Of a stretch of DNA of 64,000 bases, positions 55,450-64,000 are shown piece by piece. The notes beneath the pieces are model-generated. The model saw nothing but the letters and a program-made list of their open reading frames with translations. It was not told the DNA's origin and made no database searches. A program made the position numbers and the translations under genes. Source of the stretch: an uncultured Bacilli bacterium (GTDB lineage Bacteria; Bacillota_I; Bacilli_A; RF39; UBA660); the NCBI GenBank assembly GCA_944332205.1, contig CALVJN010000003.1, positions 1 to 64,000 of the forward strand, written 5' to 3'. Position 1 is the stretch's first letter. Each line of letters starts with the position of its first letter.

Positions 55450-57828
55450 TTATTTATCTCTTAAAACCGCTGAATGTTTTTTTTCTACATCAATAATAAT
55501 TTTGTCGAATACTTTCATAACTTCATCGTCATTTAAAGTTTTATTATAATCAGTAAATGTTAAATTATAAGCAATAGATTTCTTACCTGAAGGTACATTT
55601 TCACCTTTGTACAAATCAAAAACATCAATATTGCTTAAAATATGACCAGCCGATTTTTTTATTGTATCAATAATTTCAAGAGAATTAACATTATCATTAA
55701 CAATAAATGCCAAATCTTTTTCTACTGATGGATATTTTGAAAGTTCTTTAAATTTTATTGGCTTAATTTTTTTATTAATTAATTTATTCATACTAATTTC
55801 AAAAACATAAACGTCATCTTTAACTAAATTAGGATGCACTTTTCCCATATACCCAATTTCTTCTTTATCAATAGTAATAACGCAAGAAATACCTGGATGA
55901 ATACCATCAACTATTTTTTCAACAAATTGATATCTATTCTTAAATCCTAAATAATTAAGTAAATTTTCTAAAATACCTTTTATAAGATAAAAATCTACTT
56001 TTACTTTTATTTGTTGCCAATTATTATTTAAATAATTGCCATTCATCAAAACTGCTACTTTAGTATCTTCCTTATCCATATCATAATAAACATTTGCTAT
56101 TTCATAAAGAAGAATATCATTAACTTTACGTGCCTTATTATATTCATATACTTTTAATAATGATGGAATTATCGTTTGTCTAATAACTTTTTTATCACTA
56201 CTCATTGGGCGCAATAAATCAATACTATTTTTTCTATCATATTTAAATAAATTGTTTTCTTCATCACTAACTAAAGTATAAGTCCTACATTCGTTAAGGC
56301 CAAGGCTTCTAAGTCTTTTAGATACAAGTTTTCTATATTTAACATTACCAATATACTTACCAGTAGTAGACTCTATAACGGGAAGTTTTGATATTATTTT
56401 ATCATATCCATAAAGTCTTCCAATCTCTTCTATTAAATCTTGCTTATGCGCCTCAACATCCAATCTTCTATTTGGAATTTCTACGGTATATTTATCTTTA
56501 ACACATTTATAATCAAAACCTAAATTATCAAGGCTTTTTTTAATATCATCATTAGTCATTGAAAGCCCTAAAACTCTATTAACTTCATCTTTTGAAACAG
56601 TAGCTATCTTCTTTTTTTTATCAATATTATCATAAATTATCGTATCACTTAATACTTCACCATTAGCATATTTTTGAAGCAAATAACATGCTCTTTCAAT
56701 GGCAAGGTTACAATATTCATAATTAAGTCCTCTTTCATAACGAAGTGATGCTTCGCTTCGTAAATCAAGCCTTAAAGAAGTATATCTAACATTATAAGGA
56801 TTAAAAATAGCACTTTCAATTAAAATATTTTTAGTTGAACCATCTATTTCTGTATTTTCGCCTCCCATAACTCCAGCAATACATACAGGAATTTTACCAT
56901 CAGTAATAACAATATCATCACTTGTTAAAATTCTTTCCTTTTTATCAAGCGTCGTAATTGTTTCATTATCACCAGCCATTCTAACTAAAATTTTATCTCC
57001 CAATTTATCTTTATCAAAAAAATGTAGTGGTTGACCAAATTCTAACATAACATAATTAGAAATATCGACAACATTATTTATAGGACGCATACCTGCTGCA
57101 ATAAGCCTATTTTTTATAAAAGAAGGTGATTCTTTAATAACAACATTTTTTACCATTTTTGCATTATACATTGTACAGTTTGATGTTTTGATTTCAATAG
57201 AAAAATGATTTTTAACAGAGTCTTTAATTGTTTTATAATCGATATTAGGAAGAGTTACTTTTTTTCCTAAAACACTAGCGACTTCATAAGCAAAACCTAT
57301 ATGATTAGTACAATCACTATTTCTGTTTGGATTTAAATCAAGTTCGTATATTGTATCATCAAGTCCTAAATATTTAATAGCATCACTACCTACTTCTGCA
57401 TCATCGGGTAAAACAAAAATACCTTTTGCTCTATTTTCTGGAGTTTCTTCTTCTAGTCCAAGTTCTGATAAAGCACAAATCATTCCATTGGATTCAACTC
57501 CACGTATTATACTAGGTTTTATTTCAATGCCTCCGGGTAAAATTGCACCTGGAAGAGAAACTATTACTTTAATGTTTTCTTTTACATTAGAAGCACCACA
57601 AACGATTTGTCTTTTTTCATCTTTAATATCAACAATACAAACATGTAAATGATCAGAATCAGGATGCATACTACATTTTAAAATTTTACCAACTACCAAA
57701 TTATTTAAATTATGGCTAATTATCTTTTCAACATTAACACCAGCATTTGTTACTTTAAGAGCTAATTCTTTTAAATCAACTCCTTCAAGATTAACATAGT
57801 CCCTAACCCAATTCATACTTATTGCCAT
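55450..57828 (-). CDS. pheT: phenylalanine--tRNA ligase beta subunit
   Basis: Beta subunit of the alpha2beta2 synthetase. Contains the tRNA-binding EMAP-like domain (VGKILKCSMHPDSDHLHVC), B3/B4 with the editing site (GGENTEIDGSTKN), B5 repeats and the C-terminal ferredoxin-fold anticodon domain (SKYPSVEKDLAFIV). 792 residues from ATG 57828, which has AAGGAGG upstream and overlaps the pheS stop (TAATATG). Operon with pheS, under a Phe T-box. Confidence 0.97.
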   Translation of the reverse strand: MAISMNWVRDYVNLEGVDLKELALKVTNAGVNVEKIISHNLNNLVVGKILKCSMHPDSDHLHVCIVDIKDEKRQIVCGASNVKENIKVIVSLPGAILPGGIEIKPSIIRGVESNGMICALSELGLEEETPENRAKGIFVLPDDAEVGSDAIKYLGLDDTIYELDLNPNRNSDCTNHIGFAYEVASVLGKKVTLPNIDYKTIKDSVKNHFSIEIKTSNCTMYNAKMVKNVVIKESPSFIKNRLIAAGMRPINNVVDISNYVMLEFGQPLHFFDKDKLGDKILVRMAGDNETITTLDKKERILTSDDIVITDGKIPVCIAGVMGGENTEIDGSTKNILIESAIFNPYNVRYTSLRLDLRSEASLRYERGLNYEYCNLAIERACYLLQKYANGEVLSDTIIYDNIDKKKKIATVSKDEVNRVLGLSMTNDDIKKSLDNLGFDYKCVKDKYTVEIPNRRLDVEAHKQDLIEEIGRLYGYDKIISKLPVIESTTGKYIGNVKYRKLVSKRLRSLGLNECRTYTLVSDEENNLFKYDRKNSIDLLRPMSSDKKVIRQTIIPSLLKVYEYNKARKVNDILLYEIANVYYDMDKEDTKVAVLMNGNYLNNNWQQIKVKVDFYLIKGILENLLNYLGFKNRYQFVEKIVDGIHPGISCVITIDKEEIGYMGKVHPNLVKDDVYVFEISMNKLINKKIKPIKFKELSKYPSVEKDLAFIVNDNVNSLEIIDTIKKSAGHILSNIDVFDLYKGENVPSGKKSIAYNLTFTDYNKTLNDDEVMKVFDKIIIDVEKKHSAVLRDK

Positions 57829-57829
57829 A

Positions 57830-58882
57830 TTATTCAGCCTCCTTTCTATCAAATGCTTCTTTTATTCTTAAATCATTAGTGTAAAAAGTTCTGATATCTG
57901 TAATTCCATATTTAAGCATTGCTAAACGCTCAGCGCCAAATCCAAATGCAAAACCTGACCAAACATTAGAATCATAGCCACAATTATCTAAAACATTATG
58001 ATGAACTATACCAGCACCACCAACAGTTATCCATCCAGTACCTTTACAAATATTACATCCTTTACCACCACAATTAAAACAAGAAATATCAAGCTCAACA
58101 GAAGGCTCCGTAAACGGATAAAAACTAGGCCTAAATCTTGTTTCTCTTTCACTACCAAATAATTTTTTAGCAACAATATCAAATGTTCCTTTTAAATCTG
58201 CAAGAGAAACATTCTTATCAACTAATAGCCCTTCAATTTGTGTAAATTGATGTGAGTGAGTTGCATCATCATCATCTCTTCTATAAGTCTTGCCGGGGCA
58301 AATTACACGTAAAGAAGTTTTTTCCTTATTTGATAACATTGTTCTTATTTGAACTGGTGAAGTTTGACTTCTTAATAAAAGACTATCCTCAAAAGTATAA
58401 AAAGTATCTTGAGCATCTCTAGCAGGATGACCTTTAGGTAAATTTAAAAGCTCAAAATTATATAGATCTTTTTCTACTTCTGGACCTTCTACAACATCAT
58501 ACCCCATTGAAATAAACAATTCCTCTATTTCTTCGATAAGACCTTCTAATATATTAGAACTACCAACATTAATTTTTGTGCTCGGCAAAGTAATATCAAT
58601 TTTCTCACTATTTAACTTTTCATTTAACTCTTTTTCTTTGATTTCTTGTTCAATGCTTGAAATAACACTAATAGCTTCTTTCTTTAACTCATTAGAAATA
58701 CGTCCAACTTCTTTTTTCATTTCAATTGATAAACTTGCCATATCACTAGTAAGAAGCGTAATTACGCCTTTTTTTCCAAGATACTTAGCTTTCAAATCTG
58801 ATAAATCATTCATATTTTTAACTTTTTTAATTTCTAAACTTAAATTATCTTTAATTTCACTTGCTTTTTTCTCAATATCCAT
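57830..58882 (-). CDS. pheS: phenylalanine--tRNA ligase alpha subunit
   Basis: Catalytic subunit for Phe-tRNA. The N-terminal coiled coil is followed by the class II core: HPARDAQDTFY, RTMLSNKEK, TYRRDDDDATHSHQF, FRPSFYPFTEPSVE and the zinc-like CFNCGGKGCNICKGTGW. Ends GFGAERLAMLKYGI. 350 residues. AGAGGAGA precedes the ATG. First gene of pheST. Confidence 0.98.
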   Translation of the reverse strand: MDIEKKASEIKDNLSLEIKKVKNMNDLSDLKAKYLGKKGVITLLTSDMASLSIEMKKEVGRISNELKKEAISVISSIEQEIKEKELNEKLNSEKIDITLPSTKINVGSSNILEGLIEEIEELFISMGYDVVEGPEVEKDLYNFELLNLPKGHPARDAQDTFYTFEDSLLLRSQTSPVQIRTMLSNKEKTSLRVICPGKTYRRDDDDATHSHQFTQIEGLLVDKNVSLADLKGTFDIVAKKLFGSERETRFRPSFYPFTEPSVELDISCFNCGGKGCNICKGTGWITVGGAGIVHHNVLDNCGYDSNVWSGFAFGFGAERLAMLKYGITDIRTFYTNDLRIKEAFDRKEAE

Positions 58883-58905
58883 AAAAATCTCCTCTCAAAA
58901 ATAAA

Positions 58906-59100
58906 AGCATTTCATCCAAAGGACGAAATGCTCGTGGTACCACCTTATTTCAGTAGAAAACTACTCTCTAATCTATAACGGGAATTAACCGTTTACTATT
59001 AATAACAGCTATAGAACGAATTCATAAAGCATACTTACCATTTTCCACCAACCAATAGCTCTCTTTAAAATAAAAACTTTATTACTACTTTCTAATCACA
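58906..59100 (-). promoter_or_regulatory. T-box leader (phenylalanine) of pheST
   Basis: Read on the minus strand. Stem I starts AAAGAGAGC with GGTTGGTGGAAAATG, a probable specifier TTC (Phe) in GAATTCGTTC, T-box AGGTGGTACCACG at 58933-58944, and a terminator stem of 12 bp with one G-U (58906-58917 with 58921-58932) followed by TTTTATTTTT. Confidence 0.93.
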
Positions 59101-59120
59101 GCATTAAAAATATATAACCA

Positions 59121-59148
59121 ATTATAACATAAAGCTTTATATTTGCAA
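59121..59148 (-). promoter_or_regulatory. pheST promoter
   Basis: On the minus strand TTGCAA (59143-59148), a 16-base spacer and a consensus TATAAT (59121-59126). Confidence 0.7.
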
Positions 59149-59178
59149 GAATAAAAATTAAAATTTTACTTAATTATA

Positions 59179-59655
59179 TTACTTAAAACTATTTAATAAT
59201 TTACTAGCAATATCTTTAGTCTCTTCATTTTTACTAAGCCTTGAAAGTAGTAATAATGACTTTTTACCTTGAGGAAGCATAAAATCAGCCTCGCGCATTA
59301 AATCTTCTATAACAATTTTATTAGAATATATTAAAGCTTCAATCAAACGAACATCCTCATTTTTAGAATTTTCCAATATATGTTTTAATATTTCTATTTC
59401 ACTAATTTTATTATTAGCGATTTCAAATAGTTTATCAATCACTTTTTTTGATTTAACTTGTGGATCTGGCATAGTATTAGGTATCATAGTTATTGCTCTA
59501 GAAGGACACGATACTGCACAAGCACCACAACCAATACATTTAGAAAAATCAATTTGTCCAGTCTCATTATTTGTAGCGCCGGTTGGACAAACAAATAAGC
59601 AAAGGCAATCTTTACTACATAACTTTATATTTCTATAAGCATGAAAATCTTCCAT
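59179..59655 (-). CDS. 4Fe-4S ferredoxin-domain protein
   Basis: A 158-residue protein whose first half has two iron-sulfur motifs: CSKDCLCLFVCP and CIGCGACAVSCPSRAI. The second cluster is a standard CxxCxxCxxxCP; the first is slightly divergent. The C-terminal half is helical with no cofactor motif. The gene overlaps the rubredoxin-type gene by one base (TAATGG), so both proteins are made together, and electron transfer between them is likely. GGAGGT precedes the ATG. Confidence 0.85.
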   Translation of the reverse strand: MEDFHAYRNIKLCSKDCLCLFVCPTGATNNETGQIDFSKCIGCGACAVSCPSRAITMIPNTMPDPQVKSKKVIDKLFEIANNKISEIEILKHILENSKNEDVRLIEALIYSNKIVIEDLMREADFMLPQGKKSLLLLSRLSKNEETKDIASKLLNSFK

Positions 59656-60302
59656 TATTTTACCTCCAATATTTTAAAATTTGGTACCTTACAAATTGGG
59701 CATATTTTTGGAGGCTCATTTCCAATATAGACAAAGCCGCAAATGTCACAAACCCATATTTTTGTATTTTTTATATAATCTACACCATTATTTTGATATT
59801 TACTTAAAATATTTTTAATAATATTAGAAGTTTTAGTTGCCCACGTAATTACTCTTTTTGCTCCAGAGTCGTTAACTTCATCTGCAACTTTACTAGCTTC
59901 ATTAAACATATTAATATCATTATCAATCTTTTCGGAAACATCATTAATATTTCCTTCTTTAGCCACCATTTTTTTATCAAAATATTCATATAAATCTTGA
60001 AACATTTTCTGTTCATTTTCTAAATATTGTTTTTCACAAGCTTTTGCTAAATTAGAACATATATAAGCAATTTCAGAATCACTCAATTCTCGTAAATCTT
60101 CACTTTCTTCAATTATACTATCATTTACTTCAATCTTACTTTCTTCTTTAACATTACTATTTTCTTCAACAATTTCTACAAACATATCCTTAGGCGCTCC
60201 ACATAAAGGACATTTCCAATCATCAGGTAAATCACTAAATTTTACTCCTTCTTTTTCTTCATCATAAATATAACCACATATTGAACATTGATATTTTTTC
60301 AT
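59655..60302 (-). CDS. rubrerythrin-like protein with two rubredoxin-type zinc/iron domains
   Basis: About 215 residues. The N-terminal rubredoxin domain has [15 protein letters not shown] and CPLCGAP. A helical middle follows with no clear Exx(H) di-iron ligands. The C-terminal second rubredoxin-like knuckle has [10 protein letters not shown] and CPICKVP. Rubrerythrins reduce peroxide in anaerobes. Losing the usual di-iron residues would make this a pure electron carrier, but I may miss divergent ligands. ATG 60302 with GGAGGTGC. Operon with the ferredoxin-like gene. Confidence 0.82.
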   Translation of the reverse strand: MKKYQCSICGYIYDEEKEGVKFSDLPDDWKCPLCGAPKDMFVEIVEENSNVKEESKIEVNDSIIEESEDLRELSDSEIAYICSNLAKACEKQYLENEQKMFQDLYEYFDKKMVAKEGNINDVSEKIDNDINMFNEASKVADEVNDSGAKRVITWATKTSNIIKNILSKYQNNGVDYIKNTKIWVCDICGFVYIGNEPPKICPICKVPNFKILEVK

Positions 60303-60439
60303 ACGCACCTCCATATATTTAGTATAACATTTTAATAATCTCTTTAACAATAAAAATTAATATAAAATTAATATTACATATTTAAATTTTAAAATACGAC
60401 CTTCTAATTTTTTTAATTAAATTGATATTATAAATATTT

Positions 60440-60479
60440 ATGTCTTAATAAAAAAGTCAATTGTAAATTTATACAATTG
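60440..60479 (-). terminator. terminator after the second pilin-like gene
   Basis: An 8-bp stem CAATTGTA/TACAATTG (60458-60465 with 60472-60479), followed on the minus strand by ACTTTTTTATT. The rest of 60303-60632 shows no gene. Confidence 0.6.
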
Positions 60480-60632
60480 GCATAATGCTTTTTTACAATA
60501 AATTTTCATTTGTTATAGCAAAAACTAAAAAGTTACATAGTAATAAAAAACAGTAGATAAATATTGTTACTTTTTCTATATAAAGCCCAATATACACTAT
60601 GCAAATATAATCAAATAAATATAATTTAAAAA

Positions 60633-62075
60633 TTATGATTCACTTATTGAATCATATACTAATACTCCTACAAATATAACCTCATTATCATTTAAAATTT
60701 TTATCAAAATTGGATTACAATTTTTTGGTTCTATTGTACTACCAACAGAAAATTTAAACCAATCATCAGAATCATATAAATCATTATAATATATTTCATA
60801 TCCCATTAAATCTTTAAGAATTACAAAATCTGGAAAATTAAAATTATGAATAAAGTTAAATGAAAACATTCTATCAAAATCAATTTTATTTATTGGTTCT
60901 AATGTTACTTTCTTTAAAGAATCTAAAACATTATATCTATTATAACCTACATAATCACCAACATCAAAATTATTTTCAGGAGCAGAATGATAACTTGAAC
61001 TCAAAATATTTCCCCAATCAAAACTTTTTCCTGCTTTATTAACAATATTATATAATAACTCATTACCTAAAAGAGTGCCTTCTCCAATATATGTAACCGT
61101 TTTAGGTATTTCTATTGTATATAAATTACTGTATGCAAAAGCAGACTCACCTATTTTTGTAACTGTAACTCCATTAATTTTCTCCGGTATTACTACATCT
61201 TTAACAGGAGAACTAGATACATCAATTTTTATTATATTATCATCAATCAATTGTTTAACCAAAAATGATGAATAATGTCTAGATAAGATATCATTTTTTA
61301 ACGAAGAATCAAAACTAGGATCATCCGTACAATATAGTCTTGCATCATTTTCATCAAATCTTTCAAATTTTGAAAAATAACTTGCACACTCATCTACATT
61401 TAACATTTGATAAGTATCAGTATTAAACTCATAAACACCGCACTTATAACCAATTATAGTTCCTGTTGCAGAATCAAATTCAAAACAACTTTCATCTGTT
61501 GATACACTAATATCACCTGGTTCTTCTGTTTCACTTCCATCACTTGTTCCTTTTTCTGGGATATTACTTGTTGCTAATTTATCTTCTGCATCATTTATAC
61601 TACAACTATCCTTTAATAATAATATCTTTTCTCTATCTCCTACACCAATATTTGTAGAGATACTTGTTACATTATTCTCTATTCTATCAACATCTAATAA
61701 ATCTTGATATGTTAAATATATTCCAGTATTTGTTTCATCTCTACTTGTCCAATAATAGTCATAACTAGTTCCGTCATATGTTACTACTACATAATACTCT
61801 TTCCAGTCTCCATATGGACTACTTCCCCCTTTTTCCATTGAGACACAACTTCCTGGTATATAGTATATTGTCTCTTTATCATAGACTGGTATTTCTGCTG
61901 CATTTATCTTATTTCTTACTCTATCTATATATCTTGATGCTGTTGTTATATAGGCATTTTTTCTTGATGATGATATATACTCTGTTACTGCTGGTATCGC
62001 TATTATCATTAATATTTCTAATATTATTATTACTGCTAATAGCTCTATTAAGGTAAAGCCTTTTTTATTTCTCAC
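60633..62075 (-). CDS. type IV pilin-like protein with leucine-rich-repeat-like C-terminus
   Basis: About 480 residues. A very short leader (MRNKKG) precedes FTLIELLAVIIIL, again with Glu at mature position 5. Residues up to about 170 nearly match the DGR target. The C-terminal half carries BspA-type leucine-rich-repeat text (VTKIGESAFAYSNLYTIEIP, VTYIGEGTLL) and no VR. GTG 62075 is chosen: AGGAGG lies 6 bases upstream, and the upstream TTG at 62102 falls before the predicted transcription start. Likely a surface-displayed minor pilin or pseudopilin. Not adjacent to other pilus genes here. Confidence 0.88.
   Translation of the reverse strand: MRNKKGFTLIELLAVIIILEILMIIAIPAVTEYISSSRKNAYITTASRYIDRVRNKINAAEIPVYDKETIYYIPGSCVSMEKGGSSPYGDWKEYYVVVTYDGTSYDYYWTSRDETNTGIYLTYQDLLDVDRIENNVTSISTNIGVGDREKILLLKDSCSINDAEDKLATSNIPEKGTSDGSETEEPGDISVSTDESCFEFDSATGTIIGYKCGVYEFNTDTYQMLNVDECASYFSKFERFDENDARLYCTDDPSFDSSLKNDILSRHYSSFLVKQLIDDNIIKIDVSSSPVKDVVIPEKINGVTVTKIGESAFAYSNLYTIEIPKTVTYIGEGTLLGNELLYNIVNKAGKSFDWGNILSSSYHSAPENNFDVGDYVGYNRYNVLDSLKKVTLEPINKIDFDRMFSFNFIHNFNFPDFVILKDLMGYEIYYNDLYDSDDWFKFSVGSTIEPKNCNPILIKILNDNEVIFVGVLVYDSISES
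61580..62059 (-). repeat. pilin N-terminal module, copy 2
   Basis: The partner of 13021-13500: about 480 bp at roughly 93% identity by hand count, in direct orientation 48.6 kb away. The match covers the prepilin helix and following domain only. Confidence 0.92.
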
Positions 62076-62106
62076 ATACTTCCTCCTAGTATTTATTTTC
62101 AAATTT

Positions 62107-62135
62107 ATTATATGATATGCTTACTTTAGTATCAA
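62107..62135 (-). promoter_or_regulatory. promoter of the second pilin-like gene
   Basis: On the minus strand TTGATA (62130-62135), a 17-base spacer and a consensus TATAAT (62107-62112). The start near 62100 excludes the upstream TTG codon at 62102. Confidence 0.75.
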
Positions 62136-62158
62136 TATCTTTTATCAAAAAAAAAGAA

Positions 62159-62704
62159 TTACACACTAAGTAACTCTTCTTCTTTTTCTTTTAACTTTTC
62201 ATCAATTAATTTATTATATTCATTTACTAAATCTTGTATTTGATTAGTTTTAGATTTTTCTACATCTTCAGGCAATTTTTCTTTTTCAATTTCTTCAATC
62301 ATATCTCTTCTGATATTTCTAATAGCGACTTTTCCTTCCTCAGCAATTGCTTTAGCTTGTTTCGTCAATTCAATCCTTCTATCTTCTGTCAAAGGTGGAA
62401 TAATTATTCTAATTGACTCACCATCATTATTTGGTGTAATACCTAAATTTGCCTCAAAAATTCCCTTTTCAATAGCATGTAGTGAACTACGATCAAATGG
62501 TTTAATAAGTAATTGACGTGCTTCTGGAACAGATATCGTTGCCAACTGTTTTAATGGAGTATCAACTCCATAATAAGATACCATAACAGAATCTAATATA
62601 TTAGGATTAGCTCTACCTGCTCTTACTGTAGTAAATCTTTTTTCTACATTTTCTATAGCTTTTAGCATTCTTTCTTCGGTGTTTTTAATTAAATCTTCAT
62701 TCAT
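62159..62704 (-). CDS. frr: ribosome recycling factor
   Basis: Releases ribosomes after termination together with EF-G. Complete at 181 residues, with TVRAGRANPNILD, YYGVDTPLKQLA, PFDRSSLHAIEKGI, LTEDRRIELTKQAK and AIRNIRRD. AAGGAGAG precedes the ATG. pyrH, its usual upstream neighbour, is not here; instead a hydrolase and psd lie upstream. Confidence 0.98.
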   Translation of the reverse strand: MNEDLIKNTEERMLKAIENVEKRFTTVRAGRANPNILDSVMVSYYGVDTPLKQLATISVPEARQLLIKPFDRSSLHAIEKGIFEANLGITPNNDGESIRIIIPPLTEDRRIELTKQAKAIAEEGKVAIRNIRRDMIEEIEKEKLPEDVEKSKTNQIQDLVNEYNKLIDEKLKEKEEELLSV

Positions 62705-62759
62705 TTATTATTTCTCTCCTTAAAATAATTTTACTATATATTTTAAATTTGTAAATACA

Positions 62760-63488
62760 TTATATTTCTTTTCTTTCCTCTTTTATTAATACTTCCCAAG
62801 TTTCTAAAAATTTTTCTACTTCTCTACATAATAATTCGACTTTTTTTCCTTTAAATAAATCGTGGTAATATCCCTTAACTTTAATAAAAATCTTTTTTCT
62901 AGTAGGAAATTTATCAAAAACTTTTTTAGATGAAGAAAAAGGTACTAATTGATCCATATCTCCCTGTAACAATAATACAGGAATATTTATATCATTTGGA
63001 GTATTTTGATATTTTTTTATAAGCTTCATAAATTCTGGCAAAGCCGTAATAGGCAATTTCCTAATTCTTGTAAAGAATTCATTAGAACTATATGATTTTA
63101 TTAAATTTGGACATTTTAATGTAGCATTAAGGAATCCCCCCTCCTCAGCCGATGCTATATGTGAAAAAGCAGGTGCTGCTAAAACTAAGCGTTTAACTTC
63201 ATTATATTTAGTTGCAAGATGACAAGCAATAACACCACCCATACTATGACCTATTACATATATATTTTTATATCCATTATTTATCAAATATTCTAATTGA
63301 CGTTCTGATTCTTTTATCCAAGCATCACAAGTAGCCTTTTGTCTTATTTTAACATCATGTCCCGGAAGTGTAAAAGAATAAACATCAAACTTATTATTTA
63401 ATTGTAAATAATTAGCTAAAATCTCCTCATCATATGTTCCACCGGCTAATCCATGAATTATAAGTATTGCCTTTTTGAGTCTTATCAT
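62760..63488 (-). CDS. alpha/beta hydrolase (carboxylesterase/lipase type)
   Basis: A 242-residue alpha/beta hydrolase. The nucleophile elbow is GHSMGG, the oxyanion region HGLAGG appears near the start, and the acid and base fit the segments GDMDQLVPF and GYYHDLF. Similar to monoacylglycerol lipases or carboxylesterases of Bacilli. It starts in a 4-base overlap with the psd gene, so a role in phospholipid or glyceride turnover is plausible but unproven. Confidence 0.88.
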   Translation of the reverse strand: MIRLKKAILIIHGLAGGTYDEEILANYLQLNNKFDVYSFTLPGHDVKIRQKATCDAWIKESERQLEYLINNGYKNIYVIGHSMGGVIACHLATKYNEVKRLVLAAPAFSHIASAEEGGFLNATLKCPNLIKSYSSNEFFTRIRKLPITALPEFMKLIKKYQNTPNDINIPVLLLQGDMDQLVPFSSSKKVFDKFPTRKKIFIKVKGYYHDLFKGKKVELLCREVEKFLETWEVLIKEERKEI

Positions 63489-64000
63489 TTTTTAATCACT
63501 TCTCTCATTGCAATTTTCTCGCCAAACTTCACTTTGGTTTCAATGTCATTTAAAGAATTATTTAAAATATCATCATCTATTTTTATAATATTTTCTTTTA
63601 CCATTATAATAACAGTAGATCCACCAAATAAAAAATAACCTTTTTCTTCTCCTCTTATAAATTTCTTTATATTGTGATTGACAATTTTGCCAACCATCAA
63701 CGCCCCTACTTCCATATATATAGTTTTACCAAATGATCGCAAATTTAATATAGAATATTCTCTTTGATTTTCTTGAAAAACTTTATAATTTTTAAATGCA
63801 ATTGGTCCAACCGTATGAAACTTACCATTAATTTTTCTATTTTCTAATACAGTACCATCATCTATAAAATGATAACGATGATAATCATCAACAGCTAGTC
63901 TAAATATCATAAGATATCCATTATTATATTCATTAGCAAGTTTTTCATCTCTTAATATCTCGCTAATAGTATATTTCCTTCCCTTTATTTTAAACGACTT
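63485..64000 (-). CDS. psd: phosphatidylserine decarboxylase (partial)
   Basis: The frame is open to the edge of the window, so the N-terminus is missing; 171 residues are visible. The family shows in AVDDYHRYHFIDDG, KFHTVGPIAFKNY and the self-cleavage motif YFLFGGSTVIIMV, where the Gly-Ser bond breaks to give the pyruvoyl cofactor. It makes phosphatidylethanolamine from phosphatidylserine in the membrane. The upstream part reads KSFKIKGRKYTISEIL. Overlaps the hydrolase gene by 4 bases. Confidence 0.93.
   Translation of the reverse strand, partial: KSFKIKGRKYTISEILRDEKLANEYNNGYLMIFRLAVDDYHRYHFIDDGTVLENRKINGKFHTVGPIAFKNYKVFQENQREYSILNLRSFGKTIYMEVGALMVGKIVNHNIKKFIRGEEKGYFLFGGSTVIIMVKENIIKIDDDILNNSLNDIETKVKFGEKIAMREVIKK

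Noticed and set aside
62076-62102. TTG 62102 as start of the second pilin-like gene.
   Set aside because: It precedes the predicted transcription start, and AGGAGG followed by GTG 62075 gives a typical short prepilin leader.
1-64000. CRISPR arrays, insertion sequences, prophage genes or rRNA operons.
   Set aside because: No regularly spaced repeats, transposase or integrase motifs, phage structural genes or rRNA sequence were seen on either strand.

Overview
The window is an AT-rich bacterial chromosome segment read with the standard code (TGA is used as a stop, tryptophan is TGG). Several features point to a Bacillota (Bacilli-type) genome: AGGAGG ribosome binding sites, three T-box leaders, a glmS ribozyme, DnaI-type helicase loader, AddAB, RecD2, ParCE, YjcZ-like and YqfQ-like small proteins, and the order mraZ-rsmH-ftsL-PBP. 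The very low GC and compact genes suggest an uncultured, probably host-associated lineage near Erysipelotrichia or the former Tenericutes (RF39-like). That placement is inference. A peptidoglycan wall is implied by the dcw genes, glmS and a PASTA penicillin-binding protein.

Layout. 1-7.1 kb: DUF362 protein, short-chain dehydrogenase, two small genes with homopolymer frameshift problems, tRNA-Met, an acyl-adenylate-forming enzyme and a hybrid histidine kinase. 7.2-9.1 kb: an OmpR-type two-component pair. 9.3-13.6 kb: a complete diversity-generating retroelement (DGR) with reverse transcriptase, Avd, a MutS-domain-I-like accessory protein, template repeat (TR), and a target gene ending in the variable repeat (VR). 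13.7-20.9 kb: recD2, a YjcZ-like protein, def and the dcw cluster with MraZ operator repeats. 21-29.5 kb: thrS, glmS, dnaI, prepilin peptidase and a PilC/GspF-like protein. 29.6-41.8 kb: parC-parE, priA, alaS-cmk. 41.8-53.8 kb: AI-2E-type transporter, addAB, a GHL10-like protein, queA, ruvBA. 53.8-64 kb: a helical-domain/NlpC-P60-like protein, pheST, redox proteins, a second pilin-like gene, frr, a hydrolase and a partial psd.

The outstanding system is the DGR. TR (11253-11391) and VR (11606-11744) align over 139 bases without gaps. All 13 differences fall on template adenines in the sense of the target gene (11 A to G, 2 A to T). The diversified protein starts with a type IV prepilin signal (cleavage G20/F21, Glu5) and ends in a C-type-lectin/FGE-like domain carrying the VR. 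It is therefore probably a surface protein or minor pilin with a hypermutable tip. Its coding start also contains a run of eight G, which could switch the gene on and off by slippage. A second pilin-like gene at 60.6-62.1 kb shares about 480 bp of N-terminal module at roughly 93% identity but carries a different, leucine-rich-repeat-like C-terminus. A prepilin peptidase and a pilus platform protein at 26.9-29.1 kb could process and assemble both.

All assignments were made by eye from motifs and hand alignment. No database search or folding program was run.
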